64,000 nucleotides of DNA from Caprella mutica (GCA_947561585.1 CANNZV010003183.1:1-64000); one strand, 5' to 3'; counted from the first letter of the stretch, positions 46,239 to 58,404 are shown. Program-made: numbers and translations. The notes: generated from the letters alone by a model not told the origin.

Positions 46239-47915
46239 TGTCTCCTGTTCCACTTCATGTCTCCTGTTCCACTTCATGTCTCCTGTTCCACTTCATGTCT
46301 CCTGTTCCACTTCATGTCTCCTGTTCCACTTCATGTCTCCTGTTCCACTTCATGTCTCCTGTTCCACTTCATGTCTCCTGTTCCACTTCATGTCTCCTGT
46401 TCCACTTCATGTCTCCTGTTCCACTTCATGTCTCCTGTTCCACTTCATGTCTCCTGTTCCACTTCATGTCTCCTGTTCCACTTCATGTCTCCTGTTCCAC
46501 TTCATGTCTCCTGTTCCACTTCATGTCTCCTGTTCCACTTCATGTCTTCTGTTCCACTTCATGTCTCCTGTTCCACTTCATGTCTCCTGTTCCACTTCAT
46601 GTCTCCTGTTCCACTTCATGTCTCTTGTTCCACTTCATGTCTCTTGTTCCACTTCATGTCTCTTGTTCCACTTCATGTCTCTTGTTCCACTTCATGTCTC
46701 TTGTTCCACTTCATGTCTCTTGTTCCACTTCATGTCTCTTGTTCCACTTCATGTCTCTTGTTCCACTTCATGTCTCTTGTTCCACTTCATGTCTCTTGTT
46801 CCACTTCATGTCTCTTGTTCCACTTCATGTCTCTTGTTCCACTTCATGTCTCTTGTTCCATTTCATGTCTCTTGTTCCATTTCATGTCTCTTGTTCCATT
46901 TCATGTCTCTTGTTCCATTTCATGTCTCTTGTTCCATTTCATGTCTCTTGTTCCATTTCATGTCTCTTGTTCCATTTCATGTCTCTTGTTCCATTTCATG
47001 TCTCTTGTTCCATTTCATGTCTCTTGTTCCATTTCATGTCTCTTGTTCCATTTCATGTCTCTTGTTCCATTTCATGTCTCTTGTTCCATTTCATGTCTCT
47101 TGTTCCATTTCATGTCTCCTGTTCCATTTCATGTCTCCTGTTCCATTTCATGTCTCCTGTTCCATTTCATGTCTCCTGTTCCATTTCATGTCTCCTGTTC
47201 CATTTCATGTCTCCTGTTCCATTTCATGTCTCCTGTTCCATTTCATGTCTCCTGTTCCACTTCATGTCTCCTGTTCCACTTCATGTCTCTTGTTCCACTT
47301 CATGTCTCTTGTTCCACTTCATGTCTCTTGTTCCACTTCATGTCTCTTGTTCCACTTCATGTCTCTTGTTCCACTTCATGTCTCTTGTTCCACTTCATGT
47401 CTCTTGTTCCACTTCATGTCTCTTGTTCCACTTCATGTCTCTTGTTCCACTTCATGTCTCTTGTTCCACTTCATGTCTCTTGTTCCACTTCATGTCTCTT
47501 GTTCCACTTCATGTCTCTTGTTCCATTTCATGTCTCTTGTTCCATTTCATGTCTCTTGTTCCATTTCATGTCTCTTGTTCCATTTCATGTCTCTTGTTCC
47601 ATTTCATGTCTCTTGTTCCATTTCATGTCTCTTGTTCCATTTCATGTCTCTTGTTCCATTTCATGTCTCTTGTTCCATTTCATGTCTCTTGTTCCATTTC
47701 ATGTCTCTTGTTCCATTTCATGTCTCTTGTTCCATTTCATGTCTCCTGTTCCATTTCATGTCTCCTGTTCCATTTCATGTCTCCTGTTCCATTTCATGTC
47801 TCCTGTTCCATTTCATGTCTCCTGTTCCATTTCATGTCTCCTGTTCCATTTCATGTCTCCTGTTCCATTTCATGTCTCCTGTTCCATTTCATGTCTCCTG
47901 TTCCATTTCTTGTCT
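46238..47915. repeat. 19-bp minisatellite, CTTCATGTCTCCTGTTCCA type
   Basis: About 88 copies of CTTCATGTCTCCTGTTCCA, which equals the upstream 24-bp unit minus five bases. Two diagnostic sites (CTCCTG/CTCTTG and CCACTT/CCATTT) change in blocks. The transition to CTCTTG occurs at 46621 and again at 47286, and the transition to CCATTT at 46858 and again at 47523, both 665 bp apart (35 units), so the array itself contains a large internal duplication. Confidence 0.97.
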
Positions 47916-48359
47916 CATTTACACCATTTCTTGAACATCTGTGCTATCCCTCTCCATCTGAAAATGGTATACAATTAGCTTTATTTAACTATAAATAATG
48001 TTGAAAACACTTAATAGATAGCTATAGGCATTTTTTGAAAGGATATTTAGATAACTACTTACTATTATGGGACCGTAATTTAGCAACAAGGGTGCATTTT
48101 TAGAATTTGCACATCTCCTTCATTGCTGGTGGATGGTTTTTAATCTTCAAACTCCCCATCTAGATTATAGAAGGCCACAAATTATATATATAACAATTTG
48201 TCATATTCCTCACTTAATAACTGGATTTACTTTGTAGCTAGTTAGTCTCATATCATTAATATGCATATTTAAAGTTTAAAATATTAAAGGAGCAACACTG
48301 AGTGACTGAATCAGAGAAGCTAATTTAAATTAGTCTTCAACTAACTGCAAAGTTCTATT

Positions 48360-48745
48360 TCTCAAGAGTTTGAAAATATTTGCGGGGAGATATCTCACCT
48401 TTTTCACTTTTAGAACAAATGTTTTCCGCAGCAGAATCACTTGTTCCATTTTTCTTGGGATTCAGCTTGATGCACACATTCAGCTACCAAGCACTTTTCA
48501 TTGGGGAGATGAAAATGACAACAGCAGCAATTTCCATAGCCGAGTTGAATCATAGTTGTAGACTCTGCAAAGAGAATATGATAGCTACATTAAAATTTGA
48601 ACAACAAAAATTATATTAGTTGCTTCAAACCAAAGGACAAAGAAATCAAAGAATTATTTTTTATTCTTAAACCTATACTATTGTAATTAAAACCATTGTG
48701 ATAAAATGTAACTTATTTTTTCTGAATAAAGATTTTTTTTTTGTT
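48360..48745 (+). other. Possible captured transcript end (weak)
   Basis: Overlapping short frames (61 codons at 48370 and 79 codons at 48380) are followed by AATAAAGATTTTTTTTTTG near 48725. The stretch is less AT-rich than its surroundings. No domain is recognised and both frames could be chance; listed only because it is the sole non-repetitive, gene-like patch inside the 13.3-kb element. Confidence 0.15.
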
Positions 48746-51700
48746 TATAGCTATCTAGTTTCATTAATAAATATTGTAGCTATTTCCATAAATTTGCCAA
48801 TTCACTAAATATGAGCTGGTAGTCAGAGACAAACAAATTAATATTTGGTTTAAACAGTCAAATCAATATTTTCCCATTTGGTTGATTTTTTCAACAATTT
48901 TTCAATGTCTCTTTCCACAAGTAATAGAGATGGTATAGCTAGGAATAGTAGCTACCTATGATTATTGATTAAGTCAGCATTAAAAGAAAATTAGATAAAA
49001 TCATATCTCTCACACTCAAATCATAACACCACTCATACCAGTTTCCATATTGCAAAACCAGGTGAAGTGTTCTCCCAGAAACCCCCTACTTTGCTCTTTT
49101 TCTCTTCAAAATGCATGTAATATAGGAGGAAATTAAGGATTGTTTGCACAGATATTGTAAAAAATGTGCATTTTTTGTAGACTATCAAACTGAAACTCAG
49201 GCCAGACTGAGAAATATGTTCAAGTGTTCTTGAACAAAAGATTTATATCCCTTTCAGTTCTCTCACTTCTCTAAATAAAATATAAAGAGGAATTTGACTC
49301 CTAGTTGATGTTTTTTCACTAGAAAACATCATGTTTTCATGCAAATATTCCTTAATTTTCTCCTAAATATAATATTTACATGTATTTTGCTAAGAAAAAA
49401 GAGTAAACAAGAGGATTTCTTGGATAGAGACTGTGCAGTCTGTGGACACAAGACTGTAGCTATATCATGGTTAATTCCACAGACTTATGGATGGAATTCC
49501 TTCCTCGGAGACTTTGTGAATTTCTAGCGCAGTCAGTGAATTTTAAATCTAGCGAAGAATATTTTCATAAAATTCTCTACCAAAGTTTTAAAGTCAGATG
49601 ATTTTTTTTACTATTTATTCCCATGTTACCATTAATTTTCAGTGGCTAAATAACAGTCTGCAGAAACTAGTGAACAGTTCATAGAGATTTCTCTTTTTGT
49701 TCACAGTAAAATTAAAGTAAATACAGGGATTAGTTCATAAGTGATTGTAGCTAAATTAATGTAAATATAGGAATTAATTCTAAATTGTTCATAGAGATTA
49801 TCCCAAATATCTCCCATGTTATGAAGACGCCAATAAATTGGGGACTGATCTGCGAAGAGTGTTCAATAACTCTCCAGATTATGACCGGATATTTTATTTT
49901 TGGGCAAATTTCTCTCCAAAATAACTAAAATTCTCAAAAACTCTCCAATAATTAGCTACATGTAAACGTAGGAATAAATCAGAAAATTGTCGTCAGATAA
50001 TTCAGGAGGCCAATTTCAGATTATTTAACCAGTCTGCAAAGCGCGTCCATTTCGCCAAAGATGTTGCAAGACATTTTTTGAGGGGAAAAGTATCTTTGCA
50101 AGATCTTTGAGACAAATTCATAATTAATTCCTATGTTTACAAGTAAATTATTGGAGACATAGCAGTGGTAGACCATGTTTCATAGGCTGAAAAATTGTAA
50201 GCTAATTTTTGAGTCAAAATATCACAAAAATTCTGAGCCCAGCCAATTTGGCTCATTTTTAAAGATTTCAAGCCAAAATCAACTTGGGAACATAAGGAAG
50301 TAATTCAAAATTTTAAACCAATTAATTCGTATTAACTGACATAGCTACTCTGTAACATGAGTGGCAGACTCAGCCGCCAGTCTGTATTTGATGCACAAAA
50401 TTCCACTGACTTTTTGAAAAAGCTGAAAAAAAATCAATCATAAATTTTCAGTAATTTGGCTGATCCACCAACATTTTGCCCATTTTTCCATCGAAAATTA
50501 ATGGTCACATAGGAATAAATAACTAAAAATCCACCGACTTAGCAAGAACATTATTTTCAATAGAGAAATATTCCACTGACGTGTCGGTGGAATTTACCAC
50601 GAAATACAGAATAGGCAGACTGCAGTATATGGAAGATTTTCCAAGACTCTGGGCCCTCTGCGACCCAAGTAAAGTAGTAGCTATATCTCATAAACTCTCC
50701 ATTTGTCTCTCCAAAATTCACCAAATTTCTCTCTAAAAATGGCGAGTTTGGACATGCTTTAATACCTGGTCTGCTGACTCTGCGACAAGTCTGAGCCCAA
50801 TTTTAGATCTCTGCGGAAATTTTATATCTCTCTTGAGACTTAAAATAATTCCTATGTTACCATTAATTTAGATGCAGGAGATTTTTGAATTAATTCCTAT
50901 GTTACCATTAATTTTTCCTGTCGGACAATTTTAAACTATTTTTAATGTTACCATTAATTTAACTGCGGCGTGCGGAAGATTGTGATCTGCAGCAAATCCA
51001 GTCTGCAAAGCGCGTCCATGTCGCCAAAGATCTTTGGAGACTATATTTGAAGGAAAACTCATCAAAGCAAGATCTTGGTGACTATTTTCTAATTAATTCC
51101 TATGTTTATATGTTATTATTGGAGACATTTTGAAGAAATTTGGTCATTTTGGAGACAAATTTGAAAAATTCTGGAGACTAATTGTCCTGAAATATGAAAT
51201 CTTGGTGACAGATTCAGATTTGACACACTTTGCAGACTGGCCGCAAATGTCTTTGGATTTTTTGACTTTTGACTATGTCAATTATTTCTATGTTATCATT
51301 AATTTAATAATTTTAAATTTTTGGTGGAAAAATTAGAAAAAAATGTTGGTGGATCAGCAGCAGCTTCAGGCCACTCTGGAAAAAGTGGTCTTATTTGATG
51401 GATTAATTACTCTGTTGGAGTTTAGCACACCTTAAAAGTTAAAATACAGTAATAAATTAATGGTAACTGTATAATCCACTGCATTTAGCCTCTAAAATTC
51501 TTCTGTTAGTGTTAGCCAAAGGTATTTTCCAGAGTGGGCTTCAGGCAATCAGCGAAATTATTGGAAGATTTTGGTGAATTTGTTTCAGCTTTTTGAAAAA
51601 ATCTGTGGATTTTAATCATTTTCTGGCACCAAATAGGGTCACGCAGGTAAATTGCGGCCATTTAATTTCTAATTGCAGCCCTCTCATCCAGTCTGCAGAC

Positions 51701-52049
51701 CAGAATATGGGACATTTTTAACATTTTCTGTGTGAACAATCCTTAATTTCCTTCTATATTTACATGTTTTTTACTGAGAACAGAAGCCAAAATAGTGGAT
51801 TTCTTGGAGAACAGTTTACCAGTTCATGCAGTCTGGCCTCTCATGAGAATCTAAAACATTCTGAACTAAAATTACGTATAAAATGTTGCATTATGCATAG
51901 CTATCAAAAATAGCACAGTCACAGTGCATGCTATAATTTATTAACTTAAGTTTTTAACGTGCGTTTCGATGCTATGATGTTTCTGTTGTTAGAGGCCGCA
52001 GTTAGTGAGTTACTTAGGGTGCCACAATTTACCTGTTCGACCCTTATTA

Positions 52050-53125
52050 TACCACTCTGTATTTCGTGGTAAATTCCACAGACGTGTCGGTAGAATTTGT
52101 TTCCTTTGAAAATAATATTCTGGCAAAGTCGGTGGATTTTTAGCTACGGTCAAGCAGGTAAATTGCGGCACGTAGACTAACTGCGACCTCTTACAACAGA
52201 AACATTATGCATTTAAAACACACGTAAAAACTTAAATTAATAAATTATAGCATGCACTGCGTTTCTTTCGATAGCTATGCAACATTTTAATGTAATTTCG
52301 GTTCAGATTGTTTTAGAGACTCTCTTGAGAGGGCCGCAATTAAAAATTAAAGGGCCGCAAGAGGCAATTTACCTTCGTGACCCTATTTATTTCTATGTTA
52401 CCATTAATTTTCGGTGGATAAATTGCCAAAATTGGGAAAATGTTGGTGGCTCAGCGGCCCAGTTTGTATTTGGTGCTCTGAACTCCTCTGACTTTTTCAA
52501 AAAGCTGAGAAATAGCTGCCAACATTTTTCATCAATTTGTCTAGTCCTCCAACATTTTTTCAGTTTCCCTTCCCAAAAAGGGCCAAAAATTAATGGTAAT
52601 ATAGGAATTAATAGCTAAATATGAAATATCCTCCGACATTGCAGGAATATTTTTATTAGAGAAATTGAATATCTCCGATAGGATATATCATTGGAATTTA
52701 CCACCAAATACATTATGGGATCAGCCAAATTACTGGAATTTTATGGTGGATTTTTTCAGCTTTTTCAAAAAGTCAGTGGAATTTTTCACACCAAATACAG
52801 ACTGGCGACCCTACTGATACTTATTACAGACTGTTGTTTGAACACTTTACCAGCACAGCAGTTTATACTGTCAGTCTGTCCCAGTCTGTATTTTGTGCAT
52901 AAAATTCCACTGACTTTTGTCTTTTTGATAAAGCTAAAAAAATCCACCATAAATTTCCAGTAATTTGGCTGATCCACCAACATTTTATCCATTATCCCAC
53001 TGAAAATTAATGGTAATATAGGAATAAATAGCTAAAAATCCACCGACTTTGCTAGAATATTATTTTTAAGGGGAAAAAATTCCACCGACATGTCGGTGGA
53101 ATTTACCATGAAATACAGACTGGAC
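52050..53125. repeat. Nested inverted pair ending in GACATGTC palindromes
   Basis: 52050-52150 (CTGTATTTCGTGGTAAATTC, then ACGTGTCGG, then GGCAAAGTCGGTGG) is inverted at 53010-53125. A third, direct copy of the right-hand module lies at 50500-50615 and a diverged one at 52590-52715. Together they could bound a 1.07-kb foldback sub-element; no target duplication was seen. Confidence 0.55.
53077..53104. repeat. 28-bp perfect palindrome centred on GACATGTC
   Basis: Core TCCACCGACATGTCGGTGGA with AT-rich flanks extends self-complementarity to 28 bp with no spacer. A near-perfect relative (CCACTGACGTGTCGGTGG) is at 50572-50589. Confidence 0.9.
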
Positions 53126-53160
53126 TGTCTGTCTGGCTTTGAAACATGGTATCATTCAAA

Positions 53161-54864
53161 GCTGCCAGCCTGCCATTTATACTTTATTTGGTAGCTAGAT
53201 TTTAATTTCATCAGTGATACTAATATAAATAAGTCAGATGACACTCATGACAGTCGACAGATATGAAAACTTATACTCTGCTGCTCCTAAACAAACAGTA
53301 AACATAGAGTAGGTAATGAACTATTGTGATTAGATGTTTAGGTGTAATAGTTAGGTTTGTATACAAACTTTATAACTACAGACTAAAGTAACCACGATTG
53401 GTCCATAGGATAGATCATAGTGATAGATTTATCATTTGAGATCCTCACAAATTTACACTAACTGTTACCTAACACTTGGACCTTCATCCTAAATAACTCT
53501 AACAATCTAGTTAGGCAGGTAACAAAAATCAAATAAACGATTCTGAATAAATTCAAATACTTACACACATATACAATTACAGATTAGTGACGATTACCCA
53601 CCTTATACAGAAATAACCACTTTAGGTCTTTCACTGTTTCACATCAAAATAGGCGTAAATATTGTAGACGTTAAAATATTCTATAACCCGGAAGTGAGAA
53701 ACTAGCTCACAAAATATAAATTTTATTTTACATAAAAATGATTAGTAATCTATCAAGAGCATCTTCATTGCATTATATTTGAGTTTTAATATGAAAAGTA
53801 TTATTTTAACAACCATTAATTATCAACAACAGACATACAGAAGTATAAATAAATATACCTCTGGCGCTAACAAATTTTGACATTGCTGTATTAATTAAAA
53901 ATAATCTGATAATGCGCGGGAATAACACATTCCTCTTTTGCGCCAAAAGGAAAACTCAATATTAAGTGAAAGTTCAAGACTTTTGAGAGTTCTCGATGTA
54001 ATAATTCAATTAAGGAGGATAAAGTACATATAGTGCAATTATCTTGCCCCCTGATATACAGAAACAATTGAGTGAATCGCTCTGAATTTAATTCCGCGTG
54101 ATTAATCAATATAATCATTGAAGTAAAAGTATGAAAAGTTAAATATCTAATTAAATACTAAGTTTCAGGAATATCTGATTACATATGCCTGCTCACCAGC
54201 TCCATTTACATAAACTATCAACTTTTCAAGATTGTTGCATTCAAAACAACAGAGAAATTCAACTTTTATATAAAAGTTCGTGCTTAAATTCGTCAAAGAG
54301 TCAGAAATGCATGTCTCTAGTGTGACTTTTCTTGACTTACTCCACTTTTTGTTCATACTTAAATTATTTTTAGACTTTAAATGTTTTCTCTGTATTAATG
54401 TAACAAATTCACTGTTATAGCAATGGAAACGTGTGAGTCATCAAATTCTCTATTAAATAGTTTATTTATTTATGTAATTTGACTTGTATGTTAGTATATA
54501 ACATATTTGGCACTATTATTTGAAGAAAACCTACATACAATCAATTGAGGTAGTCTAAATTCATGTTTGAAATCAACATACAGTCATAAAACATCCATAT
54601 TACCATTAAAAAACAGTCATATGGCAATACTCCACTGATTAACCAATTAGAATGGCTAAATCATGTTAAAGCGTGAAAAATCAACAATAGAAGAATTCTA
54701 ATAACAATAATTTTTTTATAACATTTCTTCAATCAACTGTTTTTCTATAACAGAGAATTGTATGCTTTGAAATATATTATAATTTGAAGAACTTTAAATT
54801 TTCTTAGTTTTAGAATTTAGATAGTTCTAGATAACTTGTGAAATGAAAGTTAGATAATTAATCA
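53161..54864. other. AT-rich interior, no gene seen
   Basis: No recognisable gene; frames of 75 and 63 codons on the reverse strand at 53891 and 54165 lack motifs. Confidence 0.5.
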
Positions 54865-55115
54865 ATTTAGTATAGGTTCAACGTCTGTTTCGGAACCAAA
54901 AGCCATATCACTGACGGCAAAAAGGAATTAAATACAAGAGATAGGAAGAAGCAGTCAGAAAGGAAAGTGGATTCATGAACAAAGTCACTTAACACTGTAG
55001 GTGACAATGCTCATGGATGAAGAAAAGCTACTCTGTGAGTGCAGTCACTCACCAAGGAATGTAAGAAAAAGGGACACCAAGCACCGGTTGCTGCACTCAC
55101 AGATGGAAGAAAAAA
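54865..55115 (-). repeat. Dispersed repeat R1, reversed long copy
   Basis: Reverse complement aligns with 7925-8190 (shared CTTTCTGACT, GTCAG(T/C)GATATGGCTTTTG and ACGTT(G/T)AAC boxes). It lies immediately inside the right arm of the 13.3-kb element. Confidence 0.65.
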
Positions 55116-55125
55116 ATGAAGTTGA

Positions 55126-55400
55126 TCTATTCGATCAATTTTCCTTTCGATCAATTGTTGTGCGATCAATTTTCCATTCGATCAATTTTCCATTCGACCA
55201 ATTTTCCTTTCGACCAATTTTCTTTTCGATCAATTTTTCACTCGACCAATTTTCCTTTCGACCAATTTTGCTTTCGATCAATTTTCCATTCGACCAATTT
55301 TCCATTCGATCAATTTTCCATTCGATCAATTTTCCATTCGATCAATTGCTTTCGATAAATTGTTTTCGGTCGATTGCTTTCGATCAATTTTCCTAGACCC
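55126..55400. repeat. Right arm: inverted 16-bp array
   Basis: Inverse of the arm at 42108-42392 with the same unit order and a closing CAATTTTCCTAGACCC. Frames such as FDQFSFRSIF are repeat by-products. Confidence 0.92.
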
Positions 55401-55504
55401 GAAATAATTAAGTTGAAAAGTACTAAGGAAAGTGAATTAATTTTTCTTCGAAATTAAGTATCTTTTCAGAATTTATCTACACTTTTCCCCCACTCTTTCC
55501 CTAG

Positions 55505-55672
55505 ATTCTTTTCTTTTTCCCCTCCAATCTTCTCCCAATTCATCCATTCATTTTTCTTTCCCCTCCAATCTTCTCCCAATTCTCTTCCATTTATTTCTCT
55601 TTCCCCTCGAATCTTTTCCCAATTCTCCTCCATTATTTACTTCTTCCCTTCAATCTTTTCCCAATAATTAGT
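55505..55672. repeat. About 50-bp pyrimidine-rich minisatellite
   Basis: Four imperfect copies containing TTTCCCCTCCAATCTTCTCC and CAATTC(T/A)(C/T)(T/C)CCATT. Confidence 0.8.
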
Positions 55673-56057
55673 CTGAGTTGCTCCAGTTGTTGCTTGTAAG
55701 CAATGCTTTGATATTTGTAAATTAATTTAAAGCAGAATTTGAACTTTGCGCAACTCGTGTTACTCCTTAAAGTGAATTCTATAATGGCTTTTATGTTATT
55801 CTCTACACTGGCTAATTGTTTTCCTTGGACTCTTGCATGAAGAATATTCAAATAACAAACAATATGTTGTTTGAGACGTACATGTTTGTGATGTCAATTT
55901 CAAATAACATTTCTGACTAAATTAATAAATAATATCATGGCCTTTGAATATATAATTGAAAACTGATTCAAATTTCAAGGAAACAAATTATTCATTGAAT
56001 ATATAATTTTTTATGTATACGTAATTATAAAGGATGTACAGTGAACCAGTTTCTATG

Positions 56058-56850
56058 TTAAGGGGATCGATACGTATCAGAAAAGTAAAATAATCATAAA
56101 AAATTGTATTTAGACACACCAATATGAATATGACTTGTCTGTAGCGACTACAGTGGAGATGAGAGATGGAAGATTGGTTAGAAATGAATCCTCCTTATGC
56201 ACCTCATATGAGTTGATTTGGAGAAAGTCAACCATCCTTGCACTCTAGGCTACAATAAGAATAAGAAGTGAGTACCGCACTTATTTTTGTACAAGGAGCA
56301 TATGTCGCTTGTCTAAGAAACAAATTATTCAGACCGAAATAACCTGATAGCTGTTTTAGTCTCTCCTGAACCCTTACAGTTTTGGATGATTGACGCTCTA
56401 TTTCTCTGTCGGTTTCTGTGTTAGAGAGACGTGACGAGACTCGTTTGAAAGAGTGAGAGGTGTTCTATAATATAACATAGAATTTTCATAAGATATCTTA
56501 ATTAGAATTAGGTATATTATATCTAAAAGAATTCGAAAAAAAGTTTTTTTTTTTTCAAATGTAACTTTTAACAAAAAAAATAATTACATATATCTCTATG
56601 TTATATCGTGGATCAACTTTTCCTCTTTCAAACGAATCCTGTCTTATCTTTCAAAGGTGTTTTTCTGGAATAGAGCGCTGAAGTTACCCCTGAAATATTC
56701 GTTTTCAATTTGAAAAACTTATTTTCTTATGTTTTTTTCCAAATATTAGCATGAACAAAAAGACTATTTTTATTGTTCTACTTGTATACGAAATTTCAGA
56801 ACTTTCAGAAATTCAATTTAAGAAATTCTAAAACACAACAATCCCCTTAA
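56058..56850. mobile_element. Candidate TTAA-flanked element
   Basis: TTAAGGGGAT at 56058 is inverted as ATCCCCTTAA ending at 56850. TTAA target sites with short inverted ends are the piggyBac pattern, but the visible inverted repeat is only about 10 bp and no coding remains, so this is tentative. Confidence 0.3.
56391..56680. mobile_element. Foldback MITE inside the TTAA-flanked segment
   Basis: GACGCTCTATTTC at the left pairs with GGAATAGAGCGCT at the right. Further in, GACTCGTTTGAAAGAGTGAG pairs with CCTCTTTCAAACGAATCCTG and TATAACATAGA with TCTATGTTATA. About 290 bp with arms over 70 bp; no clear target duplication. Confidence 0.55.
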
Positions 56851-57789
56851 AATAATTTCATGATAATATAAACTGTCCTTGTAATATTCTAATATTCTTT
56901 CTCTAATTTAATGATTTAGAAATGTGCTACTCTCAAATTTAATGATTTAGAAATGTACTATTCAATTAATACCCAATGAATTATCGCCTTTATAACACAT
57001 ATAACATCTCTAAGTTTTCTCATAGATAGTTTCACTATATAATCAATCTATCTGCACGAAATTACTGAACAGAAGAACAGATATGTGAAGAATGTTGCTC
57101 AATAAGGAACACACTGATGCATTTCTATCTTTTTTGTGGCACTCAAATCCATCCACTCTGCAAACCAAACAAGAATGACTATGAGGGCCCTTGTACAAAT
57201 TATTGGGAAGTAGAAGTACCTACTCCAGTCGGTAAACTAACAGCGATACTTAATGAGACCCTGTTAAAGGAAAGATTGTTGTGAAACACTGCTTCACAAT
57301 TAGAAGCTATTCTCGACAATCTGTGGGTAATTATTGACACTACTCACGGGGGAAACTGTTTCTCAAACTGTATAATCAAGAGTTCACATATATCAATGTA
57401 CGTATATTATCATACCAAGTATTATGTCTACTTTTTACAGTTCTTACTACAGCAGTATTGGGTTCATGTTTCTAAATCCCTTCAAATACAGTTTAAATAA
57501 CAAGCAACATCCACAATAGTTTACTTAATCAATCTAAACTCTAAAGTGGGCAACCCATCGATTTTAGTGAAAATTATCAATCTTCTTTTTATTGCTGAAA
57601 TGTCAATAATGTCCCAAAAGACACTTCTCGTCTTTTTAAATTTATGAAATAACTGCTTCAGTTTTTTCAAAAACCAAATCCAAAATTTAAAAACTTATGG
57701 GAATAATTGTTTTTTTGAAGTTACATATACCATACCAATAAATTTCTCCTGTGATCTCCTATGGAGTGAGAGTGTCGTTGACTGTGCTA

Positions 57790-57992
57790 AGACCGGCCAT
57801 ACACTATCATGTCCACCTGACAGGTACGCATCCCAATCAGAAAATTAAGGTTGCCAGAAAAGCCATTATGATCAGGCTGCCGTACCCAATATGGTTGGCA
57901 ATATAGGTGCCAAAAGTCCGCTATGACGACCATAATTATGGTTGGTTAGCCAACCATAATTATGGACGTCAAATCGGACGTCAAATCCTTAG
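57790..57992. mobile_element. About 200-bp insertion absent from copy A
   Basis: Copy A reads CTGTGCAACAAG where copy B has CTGTGC, about 200 bp, then TAACAAG. TA occurs at both junctions (57788-57789, 57993-57994), compatible with a TA-targeting MITE. It contains a near-perfect 36-bp palindrome at 57930-57965 built from two CCATAATTATGG words. Inverted ends are weak (AGACCGG/CTAAGG). Confidence 0.55.
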
Positions 57993-58404
57993 TAACAAGA
58001 GGGAAAAGCTACTTGAATTGAGGTGTAACTTGGTTTATAATAACTTGAATAATTATTGTATAATATCGTGATTTTATATTTCAATTTAAAAATAATTTGT
58101 GGAAAATATATTTGAATGTAGTAAGTTGTTGAAGTAATTTTGTTAATAAATATTTTTAAATTCAATATTGTGAAGAAATTTTCGTGAATTTTAGTAAACT
58201 TTTCAAATTCGAAACATAAAAATCTTATTATATTTTTGTTGATTAGTTATTCCTGGTCGTTAATAAATAAGAATAAACGAGCTTGAGCAGTCAGATTTAG
58301 AGTGTTCTCTAAACCGAAGCAGAAAAATGGTGTGCAGTTAACTATTTGGAGCTGCATATTACCCAACTGCATAGCCTCCTTTGAAATGCTACACCTATCT
58401 TGTC

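Larger units (their letters stand above)
48746..53160. repeat. Block of degenerate interspersed repeats
   Basis: The words TTCCTATGTTACCATTAATT (or inverse), GCGTCCAT(T/G)TCGCCAAAGAT, GCTGATCCACCAACATTTT, AGTCTGTATTTGGTGC and AAAATCCACCGACTTTGC recur many times in both orientations (for example 49615, 50510, 50860, 50900, 51285, 52385, 52590, 53000). Short frames here (113 codons at 52277, 90 at 52691) run through these words and are not called as genes. Confidence 0.7.
42108..55400. mobile_element. Giant foldback-like element (13.3 kb) with array-type TIRs
   Basis: Flanked by GATATAATT (42099-42107) and GAAATAATT (55401-55409), 8 of 9 identical. The left end GGGATCCGGAAAATTGATCG pairs with the right end, in reverse complement GGGTCTAGGAAAATTGATCG. 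Both arms then share the same unit order (GAAAGCAATTGACCG, AACAATTTATCG, then 16-bp units, then GCACAACAATTGATCG on the inner side), which excludes two unrelated arrays. The interior holds three large minisatellites, a hAT-like MITE and a block of degenerate dispersed repeats; no transposase was recognised. Shape and 9-bp duplication fit Foldback-type elements. Confidence 0.82.
55410..57733. other. AT- and pyrimidine-rich DNA, no gene seen
   Basis: Presumed tail of copy A beyond the 13.3-kb element. Contains four copies of an about 50-bp pyrimidine-rich unit (CCCCTCCAATCTTCTCCCAA) at 55510-55670 and the inverted-repeat structures listed next. No gene recognised; the 72-codon reverse frame at 55633 has no motif. 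Confidence 0.5.

Noticed and set aside
45254..47998. 334- to 878-codon frames of NEVEQEKT, FHFISLLL and SCSTSCLLFHFM type
   Set aside because: They read the 24- and 19-bp arrays; the 19-bp array is open in all three forward frames, which is a repeat effect rather than coding.
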